A stretch of 10,275 nt of DNA from Clostridiales bacterium (GTDB taxonomy: Bacteria; Bacillota_A; Clostridia; Peptostreptococcales; Anaerovoracaceae): NCBI GenBank assembly GCA_015058265.1, contig SVCR01000036.1, positions 1-10,275 of the forward strand, written 5' to 3'. A program made the position numbers and the translations under genes. The notes beneath the pieces were generated by a model. That model was not told the origin of the DNA. It saw nothing but the letters and a program-made list of their open reading frames with translations, and did not search any database. Of this stretch, positions 1 to 7,161 are shown piece after piece (the stretch's first letter is position 1; the number at the start of each line of letters is the position of its first letter).

Positions 1-2
1 TT

Positions 3-125
3 GACTTTAGTCGCTATCATCCCAAGGACTGACGGGATGAGCAGTATCAGCGAAATAATGAATATTACTCTTCGGTGTTTGACGACGGCACTGCCAAGGT
101 TCATCTCTTGCCTTCCTATATGTAA
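3..125 (+). pseudogene. C-terminal fragment of an unidentified protein, interrupted by an in-frame TGA
   Basis: The frame starting at base 3 reads as a plausible hydrophilic protein C-terminus. It gives DFSRYHPKD, then TGA at 30-32, then about 30 codons beginning RDEQYQRNNEYYSS and ending HLLPSYM before tandem stops TAA/TAG at 123-128. The composition (Tyr, Asp, Asn, Gln, Arg) looks like real coding sequence, unlike the other frames. The TGA sits where Trp would read naturally, but TGA is a stop elsewhere in this window and TGG is used for Trp. A nonsense mutation in a decaying gene, or two unrelated segments, is therefore more likely than recoding. The gene would continue beyond the left edge. 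I do not recognise the family. Confidence 0.3.
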
Positions 126-133
126 TAGTGAAA

Positions 134-155
134 ATTGTTCGATTTACGGAACAAT
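134..155. repeat. Inverted repeat, 7-bp arms
   Basis: ATTGTTC at 134-140 is the exact reverse complement of GAACAAT at 149-155, with an 8-bp spacer. It lies just after the stop codons of the left-edge fragment. No T-tract follows, so it is a poor intrinsic terminator; it could be a regulator binding site or a degraded terminator. Confidence 0.45.
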
Positions 156-175
156 CATATGACCTCGTTTTCGAT

Positions 176-213
176 CAGTCAATTCAAGAACTCCCGAGAA
201 GTCCAGTCAATTC
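176..213 (+). repeat. 10-bp direct repeat upstream of the tetR promoter
   Basis: CAGTCAATTC occurs at 176-185 and again at 204-213, a 28-bp period. Both copies lie upstream of the tetR-family promoter and the 222-238 palindrome. The role is unknown; a second protein-binding site or chance are both possible. Confidence 0.35.
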
Positions 214-221
214 TGGTCAAG

Positions 222-238
222 TGCCTAAAATTTAGGCA
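222..238. promoter_or_regulatory. Probable operator palindrome of the TetR-family regulator
   Basis: TGCCTAAAATTTAGGCA is a perfect palindrome (8-bp arms around a single central A). It ends exactly where the -35 hexamer of the promoter at 233-261 would end. TetR-family repressors commonly bind 15-20 bp palindromes overlapping their own promoter, so this is the natural candidate for autoregulation of the gene starting at 336. Assignment to that regulator is inference from position. Confidence 0.6.
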
Positions 239-261
239 TATGTCTATTTTTGTTGTATAAT
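233..261 (+). promoter_or_regulatory. Sigma-A-type promoter of the tetR-family gene
   Basis: A perfect -10 box TATAAT lies at 256-261. A -35-like TAGGCA at 233-238 (4 of 6 consensus matches) is 17 bp upstream. Transcription would start near 268, giving a leader of about 65-70 nt before the ATG at 336. The -35 overlaps the right half of the 222-238 palindrome, which fits repression by steric exclusion of RNA polymerase. Confidence 0.6.
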
Positions 262-335
262 AACACCATGTGACAATCGGAATATATCACCAGAAAGCAA
301 AGCAAATATCCGTCTGTTTTTTATGAGGAGAGATC

Positions 336-902
336 ATGGCTAAGAGTATTACCCGCAATGCGATCAAGAGTGCCTTTATAGAACTGCTTGAAGAAAAATC
401 GCTTGCCAGAATAACGGTCAGAGACATAGCTGACCGATGTGACATCAACCGCAATACTTTCTATTATCACTATCAGGATATTCTGGGACTTCTTGAAGAA
501 ATAACATCTGAACAAGTCGATGCGATAGTCAGGCAGTATCCCAGCATCAGTTCTCTCGAGGACTGTCTGGATGCGGTCATGGCTTTCGTAAACTCTAACA
601 AGAGGATAATCGCGCACATCTTCCAGCCGGGAGATAACAACAATGCATTCATCGTCTCACTTTGGAGAGTATGTGAGCATGTCGTCACAACATATGCGGA
701 TACTGTCTTTCCCGATGTACCTATCTCATCTGAAGACCGCTTGCTGTTCATCAAGTTTTACAAATGCGCCTGCTTTGGTCTTGTAGTGGACTGGATAGAG
801 ACCGGAATGAAGGACGATTACGCAGATGGGGTTCGCAGGATATGCAGCTTAAAGAAAAACAGTGTGGATCTTATAATCCGCAACTGCATAGAAACGTACT
901 AG
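336..902 (+). CDS. TetR/AcrR-family transcriptional regulator
   Basis: This is a 188-residue predicted DNA-binding repressor, the usual size for the family. The N-terminal helix-turn-helix is clear at about residues 26-46: ITVRDIADRCDINRNTFYYHY, with the TFYYHY recognition-helix ending typical of TetR proteins. The C-terminal half is helical and carries an F..G...W.E.GMKDD segment around residues 141-160. This resembles the C-terminal domain of Firmicutes TetR regulators of the DhaS-like type. The ATG at 336 is preceded by a GAGGAGAG Shine-Dalgarno at good spacing. A palindromic operator candidate over its promoter suggests autoregulation. No effector can be deduced. It is the only intact plus-strand gene and converges on the minus-strand block, so its regulated partner, if adjacent, may lie beyond the left edge. 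Confidence 0.92.
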   Translation: MAKSITRNAIKSAFIELLEEKSLARITVRDIADRCDINRNTFYYHYQDILGLLEEITSEQVDAIVRQYPSISSLEDCLDAVMAFVNSNKRIIAHIFQPGDNNNAFIVSLWRVCEHVVTTYADTVFPDVPISSEDRLLFIKFYKCACFGLVVDWIETGMKDDYADGVRRICSLKKNSVDLIIRNCIETY

Positions 903-927
903 CAGCAGTCGCCGGCATTATCACAAT

Positions 928-986
928 AAAAACCGCCCGCGGGCCAATGTCGTCAACTTACCGGCATTGGTCTCCGGGCGATTTTT
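928..986. terminator. Bidirectional intrinsic terminator
   Basis: A GC-rich hairpin spans 935-980: CGCCCG at 935-940 pairs with CGGGCG at 975-980, and CCAATG at 944-949 pairs with CATTGG at 965-970. It is followed by TTTTT at 982-986 on the plus strand. It is preceded by AAAAA at 928-932, which is a T-tract on the minus strand. It can end both the tetR transcript and the convergent minus-strand transcript. Confidence 0.8.
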
Positions 987-1030
987 CTGATCTGAATCAA
1001 TCGAGCCTTAGTTTCCGGCCCAATATCAGC

Positions 1031-1144
1031 CTATCTTACCAGCAGCATCAGCTGTCCGTTGTCGAAAGCCAGCGGGTCAGATTGGATGAAGAATACCGTC
1101 CCGTGTATCGGTGATATGACCTTGCTTATCAAGTACTCAGCGCT
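1031..1144 (-). pseudogene. C-terminal gene remnant, possibly from a biotinyl/lipoyl-like or desuccinylase/aspartoacylase-type protein
   Basis: Reading the minus strand after an in-frame TAA at 1145-1147 gives 37 codons ending in TAG at 1031-1033. The product contains KVISPIHGTVFFIQSDPLAF and ends LMLLVR. The alternating hydrophobic pattern with S-P-x-H-G-x-V-F looks like a genuine beta-rich protein C-terminus. It recalls the terminal barrel of succinylglutamate desuccinylase/aspartoacylase-like proteins or a biotinyl-like domain, but that assignment is from memory and weak. It has no convincing start or ribosome site. It overlaps the last 8 bp of the neighbouring gene in another frame, and it sits before the shared terminator. 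I read it as the surviving tail of a gene lost by deletion or replacement. Confidence 0.4.
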
Positions 1145-2423
1145 TTACGATGATCAGGACTGTTCTTTTGAGTTTGCCGCATTTCACTGTTATCTTGGCT
1201 TTTCCTTTTCTGATCGCGCGGACCTTTCCGCGGGCTGAGACCTTGGCGACCTTTTTGTTGGATGATTTATATGTGATTTTGTAACTGCAGTTTCCGGGTT
1301 TGACCGATGCTTTGATCTGGTGCTTCTTCCCCTTTCTGAGCTTTACTTTCTTACCATTCTTTATAGCGATCGATTTAGGCTGTATTCTCTTTTTTTCTAC
1401 AGCAGGCTCCGGTTCGGGGTCCTTCTTTTCTTCGGTCACCTCCTGAGGAGGCGCTTCTTCCTCAACAGTTATATTGACATCTTCTGATGCCAGGTCTTTG
1501 CAAAGCTCATTCAATATCCCCGCGGCAGTACGCACTACTGTATCGCTATCTATAGTCTTTGCATTGATCGCTTCTATGAATCCTCTTAGCGGATCTGCGT
1601 CTGATGTGAGATCGTTTCCGTTATTTACTGCGATCTTTATACTATCATCCAGAGTGAATGAGGTTTCACACAGAGTGAGTGATGCCCCCTTCGGGAGCCA
1701 TATCGAGATCTGCCCATTACCGTTATCGCTTATTTCTGAAGCGTTACGGATCAACCTCAGGCATTTCTTGAACGATACCTCTGTTTTCAGATCATTGATG
1801 CTGCACGTCTTGGCGAACCTCACCTCACTGCGGCCATACCTTACCACCGTCCCCGCCGGGATCAATATGATATTGTCGAACCATTCCATTTTGGTCTTGC
1901 GGTCGATTCTGAGCTTGGCCGGTTCGCAGGTCATATGCTGTCTGAAATCATCAAGCGCCTTCCTTATATTACCGTAAGGAGTGTCAAAGCCGGTCTCCCA
2001 GCTTCCTGTCTCTTCGCTCCAACGAGAGAAACGGCCGCACGCAAAGGTATTGCCGGTAAGCCTGACATAAGCCATGCGCTCAGCCATCCCCAGCGTCACC
2101 AGATCAGGCATGAGCTCCAGTATGCTCATATTCGAGGATCCCGTCCTTACCGTGATGTTGCAGCTTCGTGTCCCTGTGATACCGAGCCAGTCAACATCAC
2201 GGATATTTGCATCCATACTGAAGACACCGGCATTAAATCCGGTGTCTTCCACTGTAGTCGTGCATGTATAATCGTCATACGCAGTGATGCTGAAGCCGGT
2301 CTTTGAATCAGATCCCAGCCTGAGGCTGAAAGACTCATCCTCTGCATCTCCCGCAAATACTCCGAAGGTTGAGCTCAGCATAATACAAATAAGCATTATG
2401 CTGACAACAGCTTTGTTCTTCAT
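1137..2423 (-). CDS. Secreted protein with C-terminal Big_2-like Ig domain
   Basis: This 428-residue predicted exported protein is of unknown function. Residues 1-24 form a signal peptide (KNK, hydrophobic core, cleavage near GVFA|GDAED). Residues 25-320 are a beta-rich region I cannot assign, with scattered cysteines (about 54, 88, 129, 166, 207, 221, 252 and 308). An acidic Pro/Glu linker follows at about 321-345 (EEEAPPQEVTEEKKDPEPEP). The last 80 residues are very basic and resemble a bacterial Ig-like group 2 domain, including SSNKKVAKVSARGKVRAIRKGKAKITVK spread over about 387-414. There is no LPXTG sorting signal, so retention could rely on the basic domain binding the wall. It lies 64 bp downstream of the larger secreted-protein gene with no terminator between, so they are probably co-transcribed. 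The upstream sequence GATACCGAT offers no clear Shine-Dalgarno, but the signal peptide fixes this ATG. Confidence 0.8.
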   Translation of the reverse strand: MKNKAVVSIMLICIMLSSTFGVFAGDAEDESFSLRLGSDSKTGFSITAYDDYTCTTTVEDTGFNAGVFSMDANIRDVDWLGITGTRSCNITVRTGSSNMSILELMPDLVTLGMAERMAYVRLTGNTFACGRFSRWSEETGSWETGFDTPYGNIRKALDDFRQHMTCEPAKLRIDRKTKMEWFDNIILIPAGTVVRYGRSEVRFAKTCSINDLKTEVSFKKCLRLIRNASEISDNGNGQISIWLPKGASLTLCETSFTLDDSIKIAVNNGNDLTSDADPLRGFIEAINAKTIDSDTVVRTAAGILNELCKDLASEDVNITVEEEAPPQEVTEEKKDPEPEPAVEKKRIQPKSIAIKNGKKVKLRKGKKHQIKASVKPGNCSYKITYKSSNKKVAKVSARGKVRAIRKGKAKITVKCGKLKRTVLIIVKR

Positions 2424-2487
2424 ATCGGTATCTTATTTATTGTGTGTACAAGATATCATTCTGAGCGAAGCTCCGGCACGTGTAATA

Positions 2488-4509
2488 TTACTTGACCTTC
2501 ACTGTAACATTAACGATCTTCTCTGCAGCCTTGTGATCCGCATCTCCTGAAGCCGCAACTTTCACGCTCATTTTATAAGTACCTTTGCGTGTCCCCTTCT
2601 TAACGGTGATCTTTCCGTTGGTCTTGTTGACGGAGAGCTTCTTGTTCCCCTTGACCTTAGTATATGTGACTTTTCCGTTAGGTGTGGTTACTTTGATCGG
2701 AGCTATTTTGGCAGCGGCTTTTTTAAGCTTCTTTGCCTTAACAGTCTTAGCCTTTGCATCAGCTTTCATAGTATTGGCTGACTTTTCGACAAGAGCTTTC
2801 TTAGCTGCATCGATCTTATCTGCTGCATCCAGGATAGTTGCTGTGTCAACATCGCTCGTATTCAGCACCTTGATCGCTTCGTCAACAGCAGCCTTGAATG
2901 CTTTTGCTGAACTGCCGGTATAATCTGATGTATCGAGAATGAGTGCATCAAGAATGCTGTTGCTGAGGCCGATGACGGCAGCTGTTTTCTCTTCGGCTGC
3001 CTGCTTATCAAGATTGGACTGTTCAGCATCTTTCTTTGCAGTGTACAGCTCCAGCTGGGTCTCTGCGTCTTTGATCTGCTTCTCAAGTTCAGGATGAGCT
3101 GCTTTGGCATCTTCAGACATATTATCGAAGATCTCGCGAGCTTCTTTTATTGCATCTGCATCTGCATCTGTTATGTCTTCAGGCAGAGCATTCAATATTT
3201 TTTCTACGTCTTCAGCGCCTTTGGCAAGAAGGAAAACATTGTTGAATCTGGACAGAGTGTCCATGTTGTACTTGATCTTGCTTCCCTCCTGTGTGAACTC
3301 GATCTCACACAGTTCATCGTCGTCATTTATATAATATGCTTTCTCGACTTCTGCTCCTTCCGGAACATCAACTGTATATTCAAAGTCACCTGCGCAGAAC
3401 TTGCACAGTTCATGTCTGTACATATTGATCGCGTCGATATCCATGACAATATAGTTCCTGCCCTCAAGAGCATCGACGCTGACATCATCGAGAGTCCTGG
3501 AGTTAATAACGAAATCCTCGTATTTGTCTTTATATCTGTGCGCATTCATGTTTCTGATGGAAACATTTCCCTGCTCGGAAACAAACGCTTCATCTTCGAT
3601 AGGAGACGGTTCACCGCTCATTCCCATCTCGCGGTCGACCGGTCCGACCTCTTTTCTGGAAACATAGATATCCGCAGTATCACATGTCCTGTGATCATAA
3701 GATGCGTAAACGTCCATGCCCCATTGAGCGAATTCCGGATGGAACTTCTGAGTTACAGGGAAGTAACGGCATACATACTCATCACTATCCAATACAACAG
3801 TAAAATCCTGCTCCTCAGGCATGTTCACTATCAGCTCGCTTGCATACCCGTACATGTTCTTTTCACCCGGAGTCACGACACCCTCGATAGTCTCATACTG
3901 ACCTATCAATCTGACCTTGAGTCCGGAAAGATCTTTATCAGGATCAGTTTCTCCTGAGGCGTCATCATAATAAACAACGTTTATAACGATATCTCTGCGA
4001 TTCTGCATGCTGAGATCTCCTGCAGCATCCTCAATCTTGGTCAGTTCAAATGCCTCCGGAACAGTGAGATCCCCCATTTCCTCACCATGCTTGAAAGCGA
4101 TCCTTTTCCTGCCCTGACTGTCGAGCATAAAATACTGGTGAGGCATAGCATACTCGCTGTCATTGACAGTTACCATATATTCCTGATCAACGGTCAGCTC
4201 CGCTTCCGGCAGCATTCCGTCCTGCGATGTAAGAGAGAATTCATATTCCTGCTTAGTTGTATTATAGAAGTCAAATACAACAGGCTTCTCGATCTTAGCA
4301 GTTGTCCCGGCTTCATATACCGGCATACTTTCAAGTTTTACCTTATCCGTGTTATATATGATCCCATATCCGCTTTCTTCGAATTCGTCATAAGACTCAT
4401 ATGGGCTGAAATCGTCCGCAAATACCCCCATAGACATGCCGCCGACTATTAATCCGCACATAAGCATGATCGACAGCACGCCTGATAAATAAGATTTAGT
4501 TCTCTTCAT
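2488..4509 (-). CDS. Large secreted surface protein with helical FIVAR-like region and basic beta-rich tail
   Basis: This 673-residue predicted cell-surface protein is of unknown ligand. Residues 1-31 are a signal peptide (KRTK, hydrophobic core, cleavage near GVFA|DD). Residues 32-430 are an acidic beta-rich ectodomain that I do not recognise, possibly several Ig-like or adhesin modules. Residues 432-485 form a helical module of the type LP..IT..D...I..AR..FD.MSEDAKA common in Firmicutes surface proteins. Residues 486-577 are Lys/Ala/Glu-rich helices resembling a FIVAR repeat (AFKAAVDEAIKVLN, DAADKIDAAKKAL). Residues 583-673 are a strongly basic beta-rich tail (KKLKKAAAKIAPIKV, then KGTRKGTYKMSVKV) resembling the repeat-like termini of many Clostridia exported proteins. 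No sortase motif is visible. A good Shine-Dalgarno (GAGAGG) precedes the ATG. It heads a two-gene unit with its own promoter at 4618-4646. Confidence 0.85.
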   Translation of the reverse strand: MKRTKSYLSGVLSIMLMCGLIVGGMSMGVFADDFSPYESYDEFEESGYGIIYNTDKVKLESMPVYEAGTTAKIEKPVVFDFYNTTKQEYEFSLTSQDGMLPEAELTVDQEYMVTVNDSEYAMPHQYFMLDSQGRKRIAFKHGEEMGDLTVPEAFELTKIEDAAGDLSMQNRRDIVINVVYYDDASGETDPDKDLSGLKVRLIGQYETIEGVVTPGEKNMYGYASELIVNMPEEQDFTVVLDSDEYVCRYFPVTQKFHPEFAQWGMDVYASYDHRTCDTADIYVSRKEVGPVDREMGMSGEPSPIEDEAFVSEQGNVSIRNMNAHRYKDKYEDFVINSRTLDDVSVDALEGRNYIVMDIDAINMYRHELCKFCAGDFEYTVDVPEGAEVEKAYYINDDDELCEIEFTQEGSKIKYNMDTLSRFNNVFLLAKGAEDVEKILNALPEDITDADADAIKEAREIFDNMSEDAKAAHPELEKQIKDAETQLELYTAKKDAEQSNLDKQAAEEKTAAVIGLSNSILDALILDTSDYTGSSAKAFKAAVDEAIKVLNTSDVDTATILDAADKIDAAKKALVEKSANTMKADAKAKTVKAKKLKKAAAKIAPIKVTTPNGKVTYTKVKGNKKLSVNKTNGKITVKKGTRKGTYKMSVKVAASGDADHKAAEKIVNVTVKVK

Positions 4510-4617
4510 TTTACCTCTCTTCCTTTCAATTAAGTGATACTCATGGATAGTATTGTAACAGCCGATGATCCGATAGTGATATCGAAGATAATGATATGTT
4601 TTGCAGTATAATTGAGC

Positions 4618-4646
4618 ATAATAATAGCGCCATTTTTTTAGTACAA
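4618..4646 (-). promoter_or_regulatory. Promoter for the two secreted-protein genes
   Basis: On the minus strand, TTGTAC (plus 4641-4646) is separated by exactly 17 bp from TATTAT (plus 4618-4623). It directly follows the upstream terminator, leaving a leader of roughly 100 nt before the ATG at 4509. Prediction rests on box similarity, spacing and position only. Confidence 0.5.
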
Positions 4647-4675
4647 ATAAAAAGATCTGCTTAACTCAGCAGATC
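4645..4675 (-). terminator. Intrinsic terminator of the hydrolase transcript
   Basis: On the minus strand GATCTGCT, a 6-nt loop and AGCAGATC (plus 4654-4675) form a perfect 8-bp stem. A T-rich tract follows (plus 4645-4653, TTTTTATTT in the transcript sense). It lies 41 bp after the hydrolase stop codon and separates it from the secreted-protein operon. Confidence 0.85.
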
Positions 4676-4715
4676 CTAATTTGCATCATACCGTCCCCTC
4701 TATCTAACTTCCTAA

Positions 4716-5891
4716 CTAACGCGCACTCCTTTGGAGCTCTGTCCATCGGCTTATGATCTCAGTGGTCAGCGCCTGCTGTTCTTCCGCAGTGATGGACGCC
4801 TGTCCGTCGCCTTTCTGAGCTCCATAGTCTCCGAAGCCTGCATGGTTTCCTCCCTCGATGACCTCTTCAGTGAAATCATCCGGCCACAGTCCGTCCTTGC
4901 CGGCGTCTGCGTAGTTGTCCGCAGACAGGACTGTATCTTCGGAACCATATATCGACAGGACCGGGACATCTATTTCATCTGTCGGATAAGAAGCCAGGAA
5001 TATGACACCGGCCCATTCATCCTGTTTCTCAGCAACAAGCATTGAGGCTGCAGCCCCTCCGAGGGAATGTCCACCGATATACCACTTGTCGTAATTATTA
5101 TCAGCTCCTGTATAAGTGTTGTTTCCGGCCAAAGCATCAGACTTTATCTCATTCGCCATGCTTTTTCCAAACAGAGCAAGATTGTGAGGCATCCTGCACA
5201 GGTAGCAGTCTATTCCTTCTCCGGCTATCTTCATCATAAGCGGAGCATAGGATTCCGCCTCGACCTTGGCCCCCGGGTAGAATATCAGAGCAGAGTCTGT
5301 TCCCTCTCCATCGAAATAATAGCCTTCCTCTATGGTCGTGACGTTGACCTCATCATTGCTCTCAAGCGCCTTAAGTGCTGTATCCTCAGCATGATAGTAA
5401 GTCCCGAGATATACCATGATCACACCGATCAGGATCGCCAGCTGTGCCAGGGTGTTAACGGCCTCTTCGATCCAGTTGGACCTCGCACTGCTGTCCATAT
5501 GCGCACCGAGATATCCCATCAGACACATTCCCGCTATTCCGACAGCGAAGAATATCGCCGCCGGCATCATTGTCAGTCCTCGCACCGGACCTGCGAAGGA
5601 TCCTCTGATGACAACAGACAGCAGCATCAGGCCAAAGCCTCCGAGCATCAGTATCCTGAATGCCTTAGTCAGAGCTTTGACATCACAATGCTTCAGAACT
5701 ACTATCAGTTTCCACAGGACTTTGCATGAGCCTCCGAGAAATGTCGCGACAACCCCTGCAAGAAAAACCGGACTGCCGAACATGCTGTGGATCACCATTC
5801 CGCTCATAAGGAACAGCAGCACCGGCAGCAGATCAAATAGCGCCAGCCCTATTGTATATTGTTTATACTCTTCCTTTATTGCATCTTTCAT
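4716..5891 (-). CDS. Membrane-anchored alpha/beta hydrolase (dienelactone-hydrolase-like fold)
   Basis: This 391-residue protein joins a multi-span membrane region to a hydrolase. Hydrophobic segments near residues 12-36, 41-66, 79-95, 106-126 and 147-165 suggest about five transmembrane helices. With a basic/acidic cytosolic start, the C-terminal domain would lie outside the membrane. The hydrolase domain (about 185-391) shows the nucleophile elbow G274-H-S276-L-G-G, a likely acid at D319 (YGSED) and a likely catalytic His at 350 (GGNHAGFGDYG), a complete Ser-Asp-His triad. The pattern fits the Abhydrolase_5 / dienelactone-hydrolase group; the substrate is unknown. The start ATG has only a weak ribosome site, but an in-frame stop directly precedes it. 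It lies 51 bp downstream of the aldo/keto reductase gene with no terminator between, so it is probably its operon partner, and a strong terminator follows it. Confidence 0.85.
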   Translation of the reverse strand: MKDAIKEEYKQYTIGLALFDLLPVLLFLMSGMVIHSMFGSPVFLAGVVATFLGGSCKVLWKLIVVLKHCDVKALTKAFRILMLGGFGLMLLSVVIRGSFAGPVRGLTMMPAAIFFAVGIAGMCLMGYLGAHMDSSARSNWIEEAVNTLAQLAILIGVIMVYLGTYYHAEDTALKALESNDEVNVTTIEEGYYFDGEGTDSALIFYPGAKVEAESYAPLMMKIAGEGIDCYLCRMPHNLALFGKSMANEIKSDALAGNNTYTGADNNYDKWYIGGHSLGGAAASMLVAEKQDEWAGVIFLASYPTDEIDVPVLSIYGSEDTVLSADNYADAGKDGLWPDDFTEEVIEGGNHAGFGDYGAQKGDGQASITAEEQQALTTEIISRWTELQRSAR

Positions 5892-5942
5892 CTATCTCAT
5901 GGACCCAAAGTCAGTTCAGAGCATGACTCGCCCGGTAATTAC

Positions 5943-7124
5943 CTAATATCCGAATATCGCTTCGGCTCGTTTCATGTTGCTTCGTATCTGCACATCGAAC
6001 GGGCATCTTGTCTCGCAAAGTCCGCATTGGAGACATTCCCCCGCGTGATGTGAAAGTGCAGCATAATGTCCTCTCTCAGTATCAGGAAGTCTGAATTCAT
6101 CGCTCCCCTCTTTGATCCCGTTAGACTCGTTATGCGCAACTACAAGATTGAGGAACTTGGTCACATCTGCAATATTGATCTCCGCAGGGCACGGATGGCA
6201 ATGTGTGCAATACATACAGTGGCCGCTCCAGCTCACCTTAGGGAAGTTTGCGAAAGCCTCAGCATAAGCCCGCTCTTCCGGTGATGCCTCACAGTAAGCG
6301 ATACTCTCTGCGAACTGCTCCGCGTTCCTCGCTCCGGAGCATATCGTTGCCACTCCCGGTCTGGACAGGCAATAGCTGATGCACTGCGCCGGTGTCAAAG
6401 CCGCTCCTGCAGGAGACAGGTCTTCTTTGAGCAGGTCCCCTCCTCCGAATGCTTTCATAACAGTGATACCAACACCTCTGTCCTCGCAGAGCTCGTACAA
6501 TCTCTGTCTGTCCGGATCCATGTTGAGATAACCGCCCTCGTACACATGATCAGCCCACAGGTCATTGACATCCTCTGTTCCAGGCAGCAGGTCATAGCAC
6601 GGATTAACACTGAACATCAGCACTTCGATGTCGCCTTCCTCTATCGCTTTGATCGCGACCTTGGGATTATGCGATGACAGACCGATATGTCTGATCCTGC
6701 CCTCCTGCTTCAGCTGCTTAGCATATTCAACAATACCGTTGTCCTTGATCGTCTGCCAGTCGCTGTCAGCATCGCAATAGTGGATCATTCCAACATCGAT
6801 GTAATCTGTGCCGAGCCTCTCGAGCGAGTCCTCGAACGCAGCTTTGACGTCATCGAGATCGCGGCTCCTCTCATACTGCCCGTTCTTCCATACTGACGAA
6901 ATATGAGACTGTATTATGAATTTCTCGCGTCTTCCTTTCAGAGCTTCGCCGACAGCCGATCTTGCCGCCGGGTCCGGTGAGAACAGGTCAAAGTAATTGA
7001 CTCCAGCCTCCTCAGCCATGTCAAAGAAGATCTTCGCGTTGCTGTTATCCTCAACAAAGGCCTCGCAGCCCATCGCGATGACACTGACCTCAAGTCCTGT
7101 ATTTCCCAGCTTTCTGTATTCCAT
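5943..7124 (-). CDS. Aldo/keto-reductase-family protein with two 4Fe-4S cluster motifs
   Basis: This 393-residue predicted cytosolic oxidoreductase pairs an AKR TIM barrel (about 1-300) with a ferredoxin-like C-terminus, as in the COG1453 type. The N-terminus MEYRKLGNTGLEVSVIAMGC is standard for the family. The C-terminus has C303-x2-C306-x2-C309-x2-C312-P and C364-x2-C367-x2-C370-x3-C374-P, each suited to a 4Fe-4S cluster. Of the usual AKR tetrad, Asp46 (NYFDLF) and His115 (MIHYCD) are visible. The expected Tyr five residues after the Asp is absent (FSPDPAAR), and the usual Lys strand reads FIIQSHIS. Substrate and even reductase activity are therefore uncertain. I chose the ATG at 7124 because AAGAGGAA lies 8 nt upstream. 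A GTG at 7172 is in frame but would extend over a hairpin. It is upstream of the membrane hydrolase. Confidence 0.9.
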   Translation of the reverse strand: MEYRKLGNTGLEVSVIAMGCEAFVEDNSNAKIFFDMAEEAGVNYFDLFSPDPAARSAVGEALKGRREKFIIQSHISSVWKNGQYERSRDLDDVKAAFEDSLERLGTDYIDVGMIHYCDADSDWQTIKDNGIVEYAKQLKQEGRIRHIGLSSHNPKVAIKAIEEGDIEVLMFSVNPCYDLLPGTEDVNDLWADHVYEGGYLNMDPDRQRLYELCEDRGVGITVMKAFGGGDLLKEDLSPAGAALTPAQCISYCLSRPGVATICSGARNAEQFAESIAYCEASPEERAYAEAFANFPKVSWSGHCMYCTHCHPCPAEINIADVTKFLNLVVAHNESNGIKEGSDEFRLPDTERGHYAALSHHAGECLQCGLCETRCPFDVQIRSNMKRAEAIFGY

Positions 7125-7161
7125 CCTTTTATTCCTCTTCATCTGTTCATTTAACAGAACA

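Noticed and set aside
30..32. TGA read as Trp or Sec in the left-edge frame
   Set aside because: TGA ends the genes at 1137 and 9417 and TGG is used for Trp throughout; no SECIS-like hairpin was seen after it.
764..1114. 116-codon plus-strand open frame running from tetR through the terminator
   Set aside because: It overlaps tetR in another frame, crosses the terminator hairpin and lacks a ribosome site.
3094..3957. Long 287-codon plus-strand open frame opposite the large secreted protein
   Set aside because: It is antisense to a gene with a clear signal peptide and Shine-Dalgarno; its Ile/Val/Cys-rich composition is what an antisense frame would give.
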